Below, one piece after another: positions 1-7,639 of a stretch of DNA of 10,300 nucleotides. Positions within the stretch are counted from its first letter, which is position 1; every line of letters starts with the position of its first letter. Where the stretch lies: NCBI GenBank assembly GCA_020425885.1, contig JAGQRA010000287.1, positions 1 through 10,300 on the forward strand, in the 5' to 3' direction. The position numbers and the translations under genes were made by a program. This DNA is from Planctomycetota bacterium (GTDB lineage: Bacteria > Planctomycetota > UBA1135 > UBA2386). Below the pieces are notes generated by a model. The model saw only the letters and a program-made list of their open reading frames with translations. It was not told the DNA's origin and searched no databases.

Positions 1-1409
1 CCGCCGCTGCTGAAACCGCCACCGCCGAAGCCACCGAAGCCGGACGAGCGGCTGCTGCCACCGAAGCCACCGAACAGGCCACCCGAGCTCGACGACGAAG
101 ACGACGAGCGCCAGCGTTGTCGCCGCCGCAGCGTCGACCAGGCGTCGCCGCTGCGCAGCCCGCCGCCCAGGATGCCGGCCAGCAGATCGCCGATATCGAA
201 GTCCGAATCGAACATCGAGTTGCTGGACTCGAAGTCCCGGCGACGGAAGCGACGCGACAGGTCATCGACGCCGTCGAACGCGGTCTTCGCCCGGGCTTGC
301 TCGGCCTCGGCCTCGGCGCAGGCGATGGCCAGCCCGTCCTTCCGCGTCCGCAATGCCGACACCTGCAGCACGAGTTCGTCATCGCGCGGGGTCGGCGTCG
401 CCGCGGCGTCGCGATGCAGCGTCAGAATGTCCTCGCGCTGCAGCTGGGCCTCGATCGCCTGACGGGCCCGCGCCGACCACGGGTCGTTGCCGGCCGACAC
501 CGCCGCCTGTTCGAGCCCGAGCCTGTCCTGCTCGGCTTCGGCCTGCCCGATGCGCTGGTCGAGTTCGTCGAGTTCCTGCTGTGCGGCTTCGAGCCGCGTC
601 AACAGCTCCGGAACGCCGTCCGCGGCCATCGCCTCCTGCTGCAGCTCGCGCAGCTTCTCGGCCTCGGCCTCGGCCTCGGCGGCCACCGCGTCGGCGTGCG
701 CCCGCAGCCGCACCGGAATCTCGAGCAGCATGCCGTAGTCGCGATGGGCTCCGTCGTAGCCGCACAATCGCGCGACCCAGGAATCCAGTGCTCTGAGAAG
801 AGGACCGAACAACGGCCCGAACAGCGCGACCGGGCGGTACTCGGGGAAGCGATAGCGTCGACGCCAGAGGTATGTGAACAGCTTGTCGGCCTCGTAGGGC
901 TTGCCCTTCTCGATGCGATCGGCCTCGGCCCGACGCGCCTTCTCGTTCGCCTCGGCGGCCTGGGCGGTGATGAACTCGACGTGCCCGAGCTGGGTCCGGT
1001 AGCCATCGTCTTCGCCGAGCCGCTGCATGGTGGCCGCGGCGCGTGACTCGTGGGCACCCGCCGCCGCGTCGCGCCCTTCGCGGAGCGACGCGCGCTGCGC
1101 CATCATCGCGGCGAGATCCCGGGCGCCGGCCGCCAGGGCCGCGGCCAGGCGATCCCGTTCGCGATCACGATCGGCGAGCTGCGCCAAGGCCTCGCGATCG
1201 GCGGCGTCGAGTTCGGCAGCGATGCGGTCGCCATCGAGCTCGCCGAGCCGCACTTTCGCCAACTCGGCGAGGGTGCGCGTCTCGGCGCGGCGCACCTCGG
1301 CGAGGTCGCGCCGCGCCGCCTCCGACTTCGCGGTCGCCGCATCGAGCCGCTCCCGGGCCTCCGCAACCCGAGCGGTGATGGTTCGATAGACCTTCTGGCC
1401 ACTCAACAT
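1..1409 (-). CDS. Long coiled-coil protein with Ser/Gly-rich C-terminal tail (partial, C-terminus off the left edge)
   Basis: I read 469 codons from the ATG at 1409 to the window edge with no stop. Residues about 5-165 are charged, Ala/Glu/Arg-rich helix typical of coiled coil. Residues about 168-235 form a distinct aromatic and proline-containing core (KPYEADKLFTYLWRRRYRF, then a segment ending YGMLLEIPVRLR). A second coiled coil follows to about 390 and contains Glu-Ala repeats. The end is low complexity: an acidic patch (DSDFDIGDLLAGILGGG), eight consecutive serines, then FGGFGG-type repeats. No signal peptide or convincing membrane segment is visible. The start lies 2 bases after the stop of the upstream gene and has a GAGGTG Shine-Dalgarno 6 bases away, so it is the third gene of an operon. 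Gly/Phe-rich tails of this kind also occur on TPM-domain envelope proteins, but no TPM domain is seen here. The function is unknown. A scaffold role next to the membrane-anchored neighbour is an inference. Confidence 0.85.
   Translation of the reverse strand, partial: MLSGQKVYRTITARVAEARERLDAATAKSEAARRDLAEVRRAETRTLAELAKVRLGELDGDRIAAELDAADREALAQLADRDRERDRLAAALAAGARDLAAMMAQRASLREGRDAAAGAHESRAAATMQRLGEDDGYRTQLGHVEFITAQAAEANEKARRAEADRIEKGKPYEADKLFTYLWRRRYRFPEYRPVALFGPLFGPLLRALDSWVARLCGYDGAHRDYGMLLEIPVRLRAHADAVAAEAEAEAEKLRELQQEAMAADGVPELLTRLEAAQQELDELDQRIGQAEAEQDRLGLEQAAVSAGNDPWSARARQAIEAQLQREDILTLHRDAAATPTPRDDELVLQVSALRTRKDGLAIACAEAEAEQARAKTAFDGVDDLSRRFRRRDFESSNSMFDSDFDIGDLLAGILGGGLRSGDAWSTLRRRQRWRSSSSSSSSGGLFGGFGGSSRSSGFGGFGGGGFSSG
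300..317 (-). repeat. Three tandem CTCGGC hexamers coding for Glu-Ala repeats
   Basis: Three perfect copies of a hexamer (ctcggc on the plus strand) sit in frame inside the coiled-coil gene and encode alternating Glu and Ala. This is in-frame low-complexity sequence in a helical segment, probably prone to slippage. It is not a mobile or regulatory repeat. Confidence 0.6.
657..680 (-). repeat. Four tandem CTCGGC hexamers coding for Glu-Ala repeats
   Basis: Four perfect head-to-tail copies of the same hexamer as at 300-317 lie in the same reading frame. They encode an AEAEAEAE-type stretch in the second coiled coil. Gain or loss of a copy would keep the frame and change helix length by two residues. 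Confidence 0.65.
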
Positions 1410-1411
1410 GC

Positions 1412-2890
1412 TCACCACCTCGTGATGCGCCCGCCGGCGACTGGAAAGATGTACTCCGGCTCGCGCGCGCCGCGGCGCTTGCGACCGAACAGGACCTCGT
1501 CGATCAGGCCGTTGTCGAGCTTGTCGGCCTTGACCTTCTCGTAGACCGACTCCGCGACCCGGATGCCGAAGCTCCGGACCCTGGAGGTCTGCTGATCCTC
1601 CTCGTTGAGGACGGGCAGCGTCAGCACGCGACCGTCACCATCGACGGCCTCGACGATGATGTAGAAGTTACGGATCCGGCGGTTGCCGTCGCGGTAGCGC
1701 CAGACCCCGCTCTTGTCGCTCGGACGGGAGACGATGCGCAATTCGTAGCTCTGGTTCAGCTCCCCGACGAGGTCGTCGAGCGCGGCCATTCGCTGCCTGG
1801 CGCTTCCCCAGTCGCTTGCGGCCATGGCCTGCTCGACCGCAGCGCGCCGGCGCTCGAGTTCGGCCAGCGCCGTGACCTCGACATCGACGCCGGCCAGGGC
1901 CGAGGGCGAGGCTTCGAACCTCGCCCGCAGCTCGGCCCGCTCGCGCCGCCCGACCAGGATGCCATCGATGCGAGCCTCGAGCTGCGCCATCGCGGCCTTG
2001 CCCTCCGTCGCCGCTCCGGTGTCGATGGCGGCCGTGACGCGGCTCTCGAGTTCATCGATGGCGGCCTGTTCGGCAGCTGTCTTCTCGACGCCCTCGAGCC
2101 GCGCCATCGCGGTCAGGAGCCCGACACGCAACGTACCCAGCTGCCGAGCCGCGGCGATCAGCCCCTCGGCGGCGCCGATGGCCCTCCGCCCCATGGCCAG
2201 CTTGCGATCGAGCGTCGTCACCGCGCCGTCCGCACTCACGACGTCGAGCAGGTAGGACTCCGGCACCGGCAACGCGGCAAGTTCGCTGGTGATCGCGGCG
2301 GCGAGGGTCGTGGCCGTCTGCAGTTCGGCCTCAGCATCGGCGAGCAGGCGCCGAGCCGCCGGTGACGGGTTCTGGGCCGTGACCTCGGTGACCAGATCGT
2401 GAACCTGTTTCACCAGCGCATCGAGGTCGCGGTGATCGACTTCGATCCGCACGACCTGCTGATGGAAGGCGTCGACCAGACCGCGCTGCCGATAATGGGT
2501 GCCGATCGCGAACGGCGCCCAGATCAGCACGCCGACGAACAGCACCGCGGCTGTGATCTTCGCCCAGCGGCCGCGCTCGACGTAGATCTCGGCGATCATG
2601 ACCTCGAACGAGCGCATCGGCGGCACGTACTTGAAGCGGTCTTCGCGCAGCGCCCGGACACCCTCGGCGACGATGTCTCCCGCGACCTCGATGCCCTGCG
2701 ATTCGTAGATCGCCTGCACGCGCTCGATCAGCTCCTGCTGGCGGCGATCATCGTCGAGCTCGCGTTCGACCAGCAGCTGTCGATGCCGCAGCGTGTCGAC
2801 GACATCCATCGCCAGCATGACGCGATCGAGCGCCACCGGCTGTGGCGGTGCTTCGCATCGCGCGACCTGGGCTCCGGCGGTCTCGCTCAC
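1412..2890 (-). CDS. Single-pass membrane coiled-coil protein, DUF6384-like
   Basis: The protein has 492 residues and starts with GTG. Residues 1-109 are probably cytoplasmic and helical, with a notable segment LDRVMLAMDVVDTLRHRQ at about 21-38. One transmembrane segment lies at about 110-130 (KITAAVLFVGVLIWAPFAIG). Residues about 135-378 are long Ala/Glu/Arg-rich helices with coiled-coil character. Residues about 379-492 form a mixed, beta-rich C-terminal domain (SYELRIVSRP, GVWRYRD, NFYIIVEAVDGDGRVLTLPV), ending in IFPVAGGRITRW. From memory, this N-terminal motif and C-terminal domain match the uncharacterised family DUF6384; I could not run a profile search. The start codon overlaps the upstream stop by four bases (GTGA), and the next gene begins 2 bases after this stop. 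The function is unknown. Anchoring the helical neighbour proteins at the inner membrane is an inference from topology and operon position. Confidence 0.9.
   Translation of the reverse strand: MSETAGAQVARCEAPPQPVALDRVMLAMDVVDTLRHRQLLVERELDDDRRQQELIERVQAIYESQGIEVAGDIVAEGVRALREDRFKYVPPMRSFEVMIAEIYVERGRWAKITAAVLFVGVLIWAPFAIGTHYRQRGLVDAFHQQVVRIEVDHRDLDALVKQVHDLVTEVTAQNPSPAARRLLADAEAELQTATTLAAAITSELAALPVPESYLLDVVSADGAVTTLDRKLAMGRRAIGAAEGLIAAARQLGTLRVGLLTAMARLEGVEKTAAEQAAIDELESRVTAAIDTGAATEGKAAMAQLEARIDGILVGRRERAELRARFEASPSALAGVDVEVTALAELERRRAAVEQAMAASDWGSARQRMAALDDLVGELNQSYELRIVSRPSDKSGVWRYRDGNRRIRNFYIIVEAVDGDGRVLTLPVLNEEDQQTSRVRSFGIRVAESVYEKVKADKLDNGLIDEVLFGRKRRGAREPEYIFPVAGGRITRW
1416..1421 (-). 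promoter_or_regulatory. Ribosome binding site of the third operon gene
   Basis: GAGGTG on the minus strand, 6 bases upstream of the ATG at 1409. It lies inside the last codons of the preceding gene, so the third gene is probably translated in a coupled way from the same mRNA. It supports ATG 1409 as the start. Confidence 0.6.
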
Positions 2891-4113
2891 GAGGCCTTGG
2901 GCGCCGGCAACTGCGCCACGCGATCCTGGAGCGCCACCATGCGCCGCTTGCCGGACTCGACGGCGGCGGCGACCTCGGCCTCGTTGCGCGTGCTGAGCTC
3001 GCGCATCTCGTCGATGATCCGGTAGCTGCGCTCCTGGTAGCCGACGATGGACTCGACCAGCTTGGCGACGGACTCGGCGCGGATCGTCGGGCCGTAGCCG
3101 GCCTTCAGGGCCGCCTCCTGGATCTCGGTCCCGACCTCGCCGAGCGCCTCCAGACTCCGGTTGATGCCGTCCTTCATCGCCTCGAGCGTCTGCGTGCTCT
3201 CGTGCAACCCGTGGAGGCCGGTGAACGAGGCCGACAACGCCGTGAACACCGTCTCGTTGGTGCCGAAGAACGTCACCGACTGCGAGTAGACCCGTTCCTT
3301 GGCGTCGGTGATCTGCGCGATGCGCGCCATCACGACCTCCGTCGTGCCGTAGGCGATCGACAGGTTCTCCGCCAGGTCCTTGCTGATCTGATAGCGCTTG
3401 TCCTCGTCCTGCAGCGACTGCAGCGCGAGATCACGGGTCAGCTCGAGCTGGGCGCGCTCGGCCTGGTCGTCGCCGGTGTAGGACTCGAGGGCGGCCGCCG
3501 CGCTGGCGAGTGCGGTCTTCTTGCCCGCGAGCGAGTCCTCGGCCCGGGCCAGCAGCTTGAAGCCGAGCACCTGTGCCTCCTTCAATGCCGTGCGGAAATC
3601 GCGGTAGGCCTCGAGGATCGTCTGCTCGCGCCGGATCTGGTCGCTGGTGTCCTTGGTCACGTCGAGATAGGCGGCCTTGATCTTCTCGAACCGCGCCGGG
3701 ATGTCGCCGCGCGTGATCTTCATCCAGATGTTGCCGAGCCGCTCGAAGGTGTCGATGCGGTTGTCCTTCATCTGCTCGACCATGTTCTTGGCATCGTCGC
3801 GGATCGAATCGAACGCCGTCGTGATCGCCCGGTAGCGCTCGCCGACCTGCATCGCCTGGATCTGCTCGCGCACGACCTCGTTGAACAGCGTGGCCTGCGA
3901 CAGCGTGCGCGCGATCGCGGCGGCCTGGTCCGGATCGAGGTGGGCGATGCGATCGATCAACGCCACGATCGGCGCCGGCGCGGGCTCGGACTTGATGAGT
4001 CCGAGGTTGCGCAGCGCGCCGAGGGCCTGGTCCAGGAACTTGAGCGGAGTCGTGGCAGCTGGGGTCATGATCTTCGGGGGGCGAGCGACTTCGGGAGCGA
4101 CGGCACGGGCCAT
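2887..4113 (-). CDS. Helical cytoplasmic protein of unknown function, first gene of the coiled-coil operon
   Basis: The protein has 408 residues from ATG 4113. A second in-frame ATG at 4068 (residue 16, starting MTPAATTPLKFLDQ) would give 393 residues. Neither start has a good Shine-Dalgarno, and the shorter form begins closer to the first clear helix. There is no signal peptide or membrane segment. The whole chain is predicted helix, with a conserved-looking middle (VGERYRAITTAFDSIRDDAK, ERLGNIWMKITRGDIPARF, REQTILEAYRDFRTALKEAQ) and a later segment with KERVYSQSVTFFGTNETVF and EAALKAGYGPTIRAESV. As I recall, databases often label this family 'cell surface protein', but nothing here suggests export. 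The pattern vaguely recalls TelA (toxic-anion-resistance) helical proteins; I regard this as weak. It is the first gene of the operon and its stop overlaps the next gene's start, so its product probably acts together with the membrane protein. Confidence 0.9.
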   Translation of the reverse strand: MARAVAPEVARPPKIMTPAATTPLKFLDQALGALRNLGLIKSEPAPAPIVALIDRIAHLDPDQAAAIARTLSQATLFNEVVREQIQAMQVGERYRAITTAFDSIRDDAKNMVEQMKDNRIDTFERLGNIWMKITRGDIPARFEKIKAAYLDVTKDTSDQIRREQTILEAYRDFRTALKEAQVLGFKLLARAEDSLAGKKTALASAAAALESYTGDDQAERAQLELTRDLALQSLQDEDKRYQISKDLAENLSIAYGTTEVVMARIAQITDAKERVYSQSVTFFGTNETVFTALSASFTGLHGLHESTQTLEAMKDGINRSLEALGEVGTEIQEAALKAGYGPTIRAESVAKLVESIVGYQERSYRIIDEMRELSTRNEAEVAAAVESGKRRMVALQDRVAQLPAPKAS

Positions 4114-4259
4114 CGTCGCGAGCCGGCAGGCTCGGTCAAGGATCGAGCGCGGCGGGACGGACCGACCAAGTGGCCGACCGCATGAGAATCCTGTCGGCGG
4201 CGGCGCCGCGGCAAATCCCGCCGCTCGCTTTCGACCCCGCCGTCCGCGAGCATGTCGCG
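4114..4259. promoter_or_regulatory. Divergent intergenic region between the coiled-coil operon and the heme protein gene
   Basis: These 146 bases separate two divergently transcribed units and should hold both promoters. I could not identify convincing -35/-10 elements for either direction in this GC-rich sequence. The notable structure is the inverted repeat at 4119-4134. An in-frame ATG at 4170 would extend the heme protein by 30 residues into this region. That extension places a polar segment ahead of the signal peptide, so the region is treated as non-coding. Confidence 0.4.
4119..4134. repeat. Perfect inverted repeat (6-bp arms, 4-base spacer) upstream of the coiled-coil operon
   Basis: The arms CGAGCC and GGCTCG are separated by GGCA. 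The repeat ends 5 bases before the ATG at 4113. In the operon mRNA it would form a compact GC hairpin where a ribosome binding site is expected; in DNA it could be an operator half-site pair. With the alternative start at 4068 it would lie about 50 bases upstream in the leader. A 6-bp perfect repeat can arise by chance in DNA this GC-rich. Confidence 0.35.
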
Positions 4260-7200
4260 ATGCCTCGTTCGCGCCCTTCCGCCATCCTGCTCCTGCTCGG
4301 CTCGCTCATCGTGGTCAACCCGATCGTGGCACAGCACGAGACGGCCACCGCAGCCGATGACGGCCTGAAGATCGTCGGCGCCAGCGACGAGGGCCAACGT
4401 CAGATCGCGAGCATCAAGCTCGCGCCCGGACTCGTCTGCGACCTCGTCGCCGCCGAACCCGACGTCTGCAACATCGTCGCCTTCGCCATCGACAACCAGG
4501 GTCGCTTCTACGCCTGCGAGACGTTCCGCATCAACGACGGCGTCTACGACAACCGCAGCTACATGCAATGGAAGGACCGCGACCTGGCCTGCCTGACGGT
4601 CGCCGATCGCATCGCCAAGTACGAGGAGTTCATCGCCGATCGCATCCCCGGGCTGGCCAGGTTCCCCGAGCGCATCCGCATGCTCGTCGACACCGACCGC
4701 AACGGCACGCTCGATCGCAGCACGGTGTTCGCCACCGGCTTCAACGCTCTCGCGGACGGCATCGCCTCGGGCGTGCTGCCGGTCGGCGCCGACGTCTACT
4801 TCACCAACATCCCCAAACTCTGGCGTCTCCGCGACAACGACGGTGACGGCACCGCCGACGAACGCCACGTCGTCCACGACGGCTACGGCGTGCACACCTC
4901 GCTGCTCGGCCACGACATGCACGGCCTGATCGTCGGCCCCGACCGCCGCCTCTACTTCTCGATCGGCGACCGCGGCCTCAACGTCGAGCACGAGGGTCGA
5001 CGCCACATCCTGCCGCACCAGGGCGCCGTGCTGCGCTGCGAACTCGACGGCAGTGATCTCGAGATCGTGCACCGCGGCCTGCGCAACCCGCAGGAGCTCG
5101 CGTTCGATCAATGGGGCGACCTCTTCACCGGCGACAACAACAGCGACGGCGGCGACGAGGCCCGCATCGTGCAGATCGTGCCGGGCGCCGACAGCGGCTG
5201 GCGCATCGGCTTCCAGTGGCTGTCCGACCGCGGCGCCTGGAACCGCGAGAAGATGTGGCATCCCCGTCACCCCGGCCAGCCGGCGTGGATCCTGCCGCCG
5301 ATCGCGAACTACTGCAACGGACCATCGGGCCTGGCCTACGACCCCGGCATCGGCCTGCCCGATCACTACCGCGACTGCTTCTGGCTGTGCAATTTCCGCG
5401 GCGGTCGGTCCTACAGCGGCATCCACGCCTTCCGCCTGGCCCGGGCCGGCGCCGGCTACGAGCTCGAGAGCACCGAGGATCCGATCTGGCACGCGCTCGC
5501 CACCGACGTCGACTTCGGCCCCGACGGCTCGCTCTACTTCAGCGACTGGGTGACGGGCTGGACCAAGACCGGCAAGGGCCGCATCTACCGGGTCCGCACC
5601 GCGGCGATGCAGAACGACATGGCGCTGCGCAACACCGCGCGCCTGCTCGCCAGCGATCTGAGCACCCGACCGCAGGCCCAGCTGCGCACGCTGCTGCAGC
5701 ACGCCGATCGCCGCCTCCGACAGCAGGCGCAGTTCGCCTTGGTCGATCAGGGCGCGCACGAGCTGCTCGCCGACATCGCCGCCCACGACGATTCGCGACT
5801 GGCTCGGCTGCACGCCGTGTTCGGTCTCGGCGTCCTCGGTCGCAAGGACCACGCCGTGCTCGCGCCGGTGCTGCCGCTGCTCGACGACGGCGACGCCGAC
5901 GTCCGCGCCATCGCCGCCCGCGTTCTCGGCGACGCGCGCCTGGGCACGGCCACCGACAAGCTGGTCGGGCTGCTCGGCGATATCAACTCGCGGGTCGCGC
6001 GCGAGGCGGCGCTGGCGCTGGCGCGCATCGGCACCGCGGCCGGCGACAAGGCGACGACGGCACTGCTCGCGATGCTGCGCCACAACGACGACCGCGATGC
6101 GGTGCTGCGGCACGCCGCCACGTTCGCGTTGGCCAACATCGGCGGGGTCGAGCGGCTGCACGCGCACATCGGCGACGACAGCCGCGCCGTTCGGCTCGGC
6201 GTGCTGCTGGCGCTGGCCCGACGGCGCGATCCCCGCGTCGCCGACTTCCTCACCGACGCCGAGCCGACCGTCCGCTACGAGGCGGCACGGGCGATCCATC
6301 AGGAGCCGATCGACGCGGCGATGCCGGCGCTGGCGGCCCTCGCCGGCGACGATGATGCCGACACCGATGCCATCGATTGGCGCGCGCTGAACGCCAACCG
6401 CATGCTCGGATCGGTCGAGTGCGGCGAACGGCTCGTCCATGCCGCGCTGCTCGCGGCGCACGCACCCGGGACCCGGATCGAGGCGATCGAGATCCTCGGC
6501 GAATGGCAGGCGCCGCACGGCCAGGACCGCGTGTTCGGCAACTGGCGCCCCTGTATCCATCCGAACGCCGAACGCGTGGCGATGGTGTTCGCCGCCGCGA
6601 TTCCCGCCCTGCTGCAGGACCCGGTCACCGCCAAGGCCGCGGCCGTGGCTGCCGGCCGCGCCGGGCTCACGAGCTGCAGCGCCGCGTTGGCCGGACTCGT
6701 CGCCGCGACCGACGCCAACGCCGACGCCCGCACCGCCGCCCTCGACGCCCTGGCCGCGATGGCCGCGCCCGAGCTCGAGGCCGCGGTACAGGCGATCGGC
6801 AGCGACGCGCCGGTCCGGCTGCGCAAGCGCGCTGTCGAGCTGCTGTCGAAGTCGGCGCCGGACAGGGCGGTCCCGGTGCTCGCGACCCTGCTCGACAACG
6901 CCTCGCTCGACGAGAAGCAGGCGGCGTTCCGCGCCTTGGGCGATTTGCAGCACGAGTCGGCGGCGCACCTGCTACGCGGCTGGATGCGGCGATTGGTCGA
7001 CGACGACGTGCCCGCCGGCGCGCGGCTCGACCTGCTCGAGGCTGCCGCGAAGCACGACGACGATCAGCTCCGCGCTCTGATCGCCACGCACGACGCCGCG
7101 GTGCGGGGACAGGGCGAGCTCGGGCCCTGGCAGGTCTGCCTCGAAGGCGGCGATGCCAAGGCCGGGCGCAGCGTCTTCTTCGACAACGAAGCCACCCGCT

Positions 7201-7568
7201 GCACGCGGTGCCACACGCTGGACGGGCAAGGTGGCAACGCCGGCCCCGTGCTCGACGGCATCGGCAAGCTGCGCGATCGCGGCTATCTGCTGCAGGCGCT
7301 GATCTCGCCGAGCGCGGTGATCGCCGAGGGTTTCGGCTCGACCACGGTCGAGTTCCACAACGGCAACTCGCTGTCGGGATTCATCACCAAGGACCAGGAC
7401 GGCGCAATCACCATCGTCGACATCGACGGCAAACCGACCGACGTGCCCTGGCCGCAGATCAAGAGCCGGACGCCCAACGGGGCGAGCGCGATGCCACCGA
7501 TGGGCGGCACGCTGAGCCGGCAGCAGATCCGCGACCTGATCGCGTTCCTGAGCCAGCAGCGGAAGTGA
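4260..7568 (+). CDS. PVC-type exported heme-binding protein: beta-propeller dehydrogenase-like domain, HEAT repeats, cytochrome c domain
   Basis: The protein has 1102 residues from ATG 4260. This start puts a signal peptide at the very N-terminus (MPRSRPSAILLLLGSLIVV, likely cut after IVA at residue 24); the upstream ATG at 4170 would bury it. Residues about 34-445 match the Pirellula/Verrucomicrobium membrane-bound dehydrogenase type (TIGR02604), related to sorbosone/glucose dehydrogenase propellers, with RLYFSIGDRGLN near 228-240 and RGLRNPQELAFDQWGDLF near 271-288. Residues about 470-900 are HEAT-like helical repeats (for example ADVRAIAARVLG near 546). Residues about 955-1102 are the PVC heme domain (TIGR02603): CTRCH at 981-985 binds heme through both cysteines with His985 as axial ligand, and M1078 in SAMPPMGG is the likely distal ligand. 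It probably acts outside the cytoplasmic membrane in an oxidation step with electron transfer to the heme; the substrate is unknown. The gene stands alone, divergent from the operon and convergent with the next gene. Confidence 0.95.
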   Translation: MPRSRPSAILLLLGSLIVVNPIVAQHETATAADDGLKIVGASDEGQRQIASIKLAPGLVCDLVAAEPDVCNIVAFAIDNQGRFYACETFRINDGVYDNRSYMQWKDRDLACLTVADRIAKYEEFIADRIPGLARFPERIRMLVDTDRNGTLDRSTVFATGFNALADGIASGVLPVGADVYFTNIPKLWRLRDNDGDGTADERHVVHDGYGVHTSLLGHDMHGLIVGPDRRLYFSIGDRGLNVEHEGRRHILPHQGAVLRCELDGSDLEIVHRGLRNPQELAFDQWGDLFTGDNNSDGGDEARIVQIVPGADSGWRIGFQWLSDRGAWNREKMWHPRHPGQPAWILPPIANYCNGPSGLAYDPGIGLPDHYRDCFWLCNFRGGRSYSGIHAFRLARAGAGYELESTEDPIWHALATDVDFGPDGSLYFSDWVTGWTKTGKGRIYRVRTAAMQNDMALRNTARLLASDLSTRPQAQLRTLLQHADRRLRQQAQFALVDQGAHELLADIAAHDDSRLARLHAVFGLGVLGRKDHAVLAPVLPLLDDGDADVRAIAARVLGDARLGTATDKLVGLLGDINSRVAREAALALARIGTAAGDKATTALLAMLRHNDDRDAVLRHAATFALANIGGVERLHAHIGDDSRAVRLGVLLALARRRDPRVADFLTDAEPTVRYEAARAIHQEPIDAAMPALAALAGDDDADTDAIDWRALNANRMLGSVECGERLVHAALLAAHAPGTRIEAIEILGEWQAPHGQDRVFGNWRPCIHPNAERVAMVFAAAIPALLQDPVTAKAAAVAAGRAGLTSCSAALAGLVAATDANADARTAALDALAAMAAPELEAAVQAIGSDAPVRLRKRAVELLSKSAPDRAVPVLATLLDNASLDEKQAAFRALGDLQHESAAHLLRGWMRRLVDDDVPAGARLDLLEAAAKHDDDQLRALIATHDAAVRGQGELGPWQVCLEGGDAKAGRSVFFDNEATRCTRCHTLDGQGGNAGPVLDGIGKLRDRGYLLQALISPSAVIAEGFGSTTVEFHNGNSLSGFITKDQDGAITIVDIDGKPTDVPWPQIKSRTPNGASAMPPMGGTLSRQQIRDLIAFLSQQRK
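7200..7214 (+). other. Heme attachment motif CTRCH
   Basis: These codons encode Cys-Thr-Arg-Cys-His, residues 981-985 of the PVC-type protein. This is the c-type heme site (CxxCH). Its presence requires export and the cytochrome c maturation machinery of the host, which is not in this window. Confidence 0.9.
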
Positions 7569-7639
7569 GGGGCGCAGCACCGGGCGCGCGAGTCATGCCC
7601 CGATGATGTGATCGGCGCCGGCTCGACCGCGTCACCGGC
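7569..7639. other. Convergent intergenic gap without a clear terminator
   Basis: These 71 bases lie between two convergent stop codons. Two weak 5-bp inverted repeats can be drawn (GGGGC 7569-7573 with GCCCC 7597-7601, and GCCGG 7617-7621 with CCGGC 7635-7639). Neither is followed by a T-run on either strand. I cannot support an intrinsic terminator; termination may be Rho-dependent or rely on convergent transcription. Confidence 0.3.

Noticed and set aside
1..80. Short GC-rich repeats at the left edge that might suggest a CRISPR-like or satellite array
   Set aside because: They are in-frame codons for the FGG-rich protein tail; there are no regular spacers.
117..1046. A 309-codon plus-strand frame over the left-edge gene
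   Set aside because: The opposite strand carries a coherent coiled-coil protein with an operon start and Shine-Dalgarno; the plus-strand frame has shadow-type composition.
2842..4185. A 447-codon plus-strand frame opposite the first operon gene
   Set aside because: Leu/Arg/Asp/His-rich shadow of a well-supported helical protein; no motifs or start signals.
4065..6968. A 967-codon open frame on the minus strand opposite the heme protein gene
   Set aside because: It is the antisense of a clearly recognisable family gene, has low-complexity composition (Val/Gly/Ala/Arg/Asp/His rich, no recognisable domain), and arises from the codon bias of GC-rich DNA.
6377..7606. A 409-codon plus-strand frame overlapping the end of the heme protein gene in another frame
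   Set aside because: Extremely Arg/Ala-rich with no motifs, overlapping HEAT and heme codons; a frame shadow.
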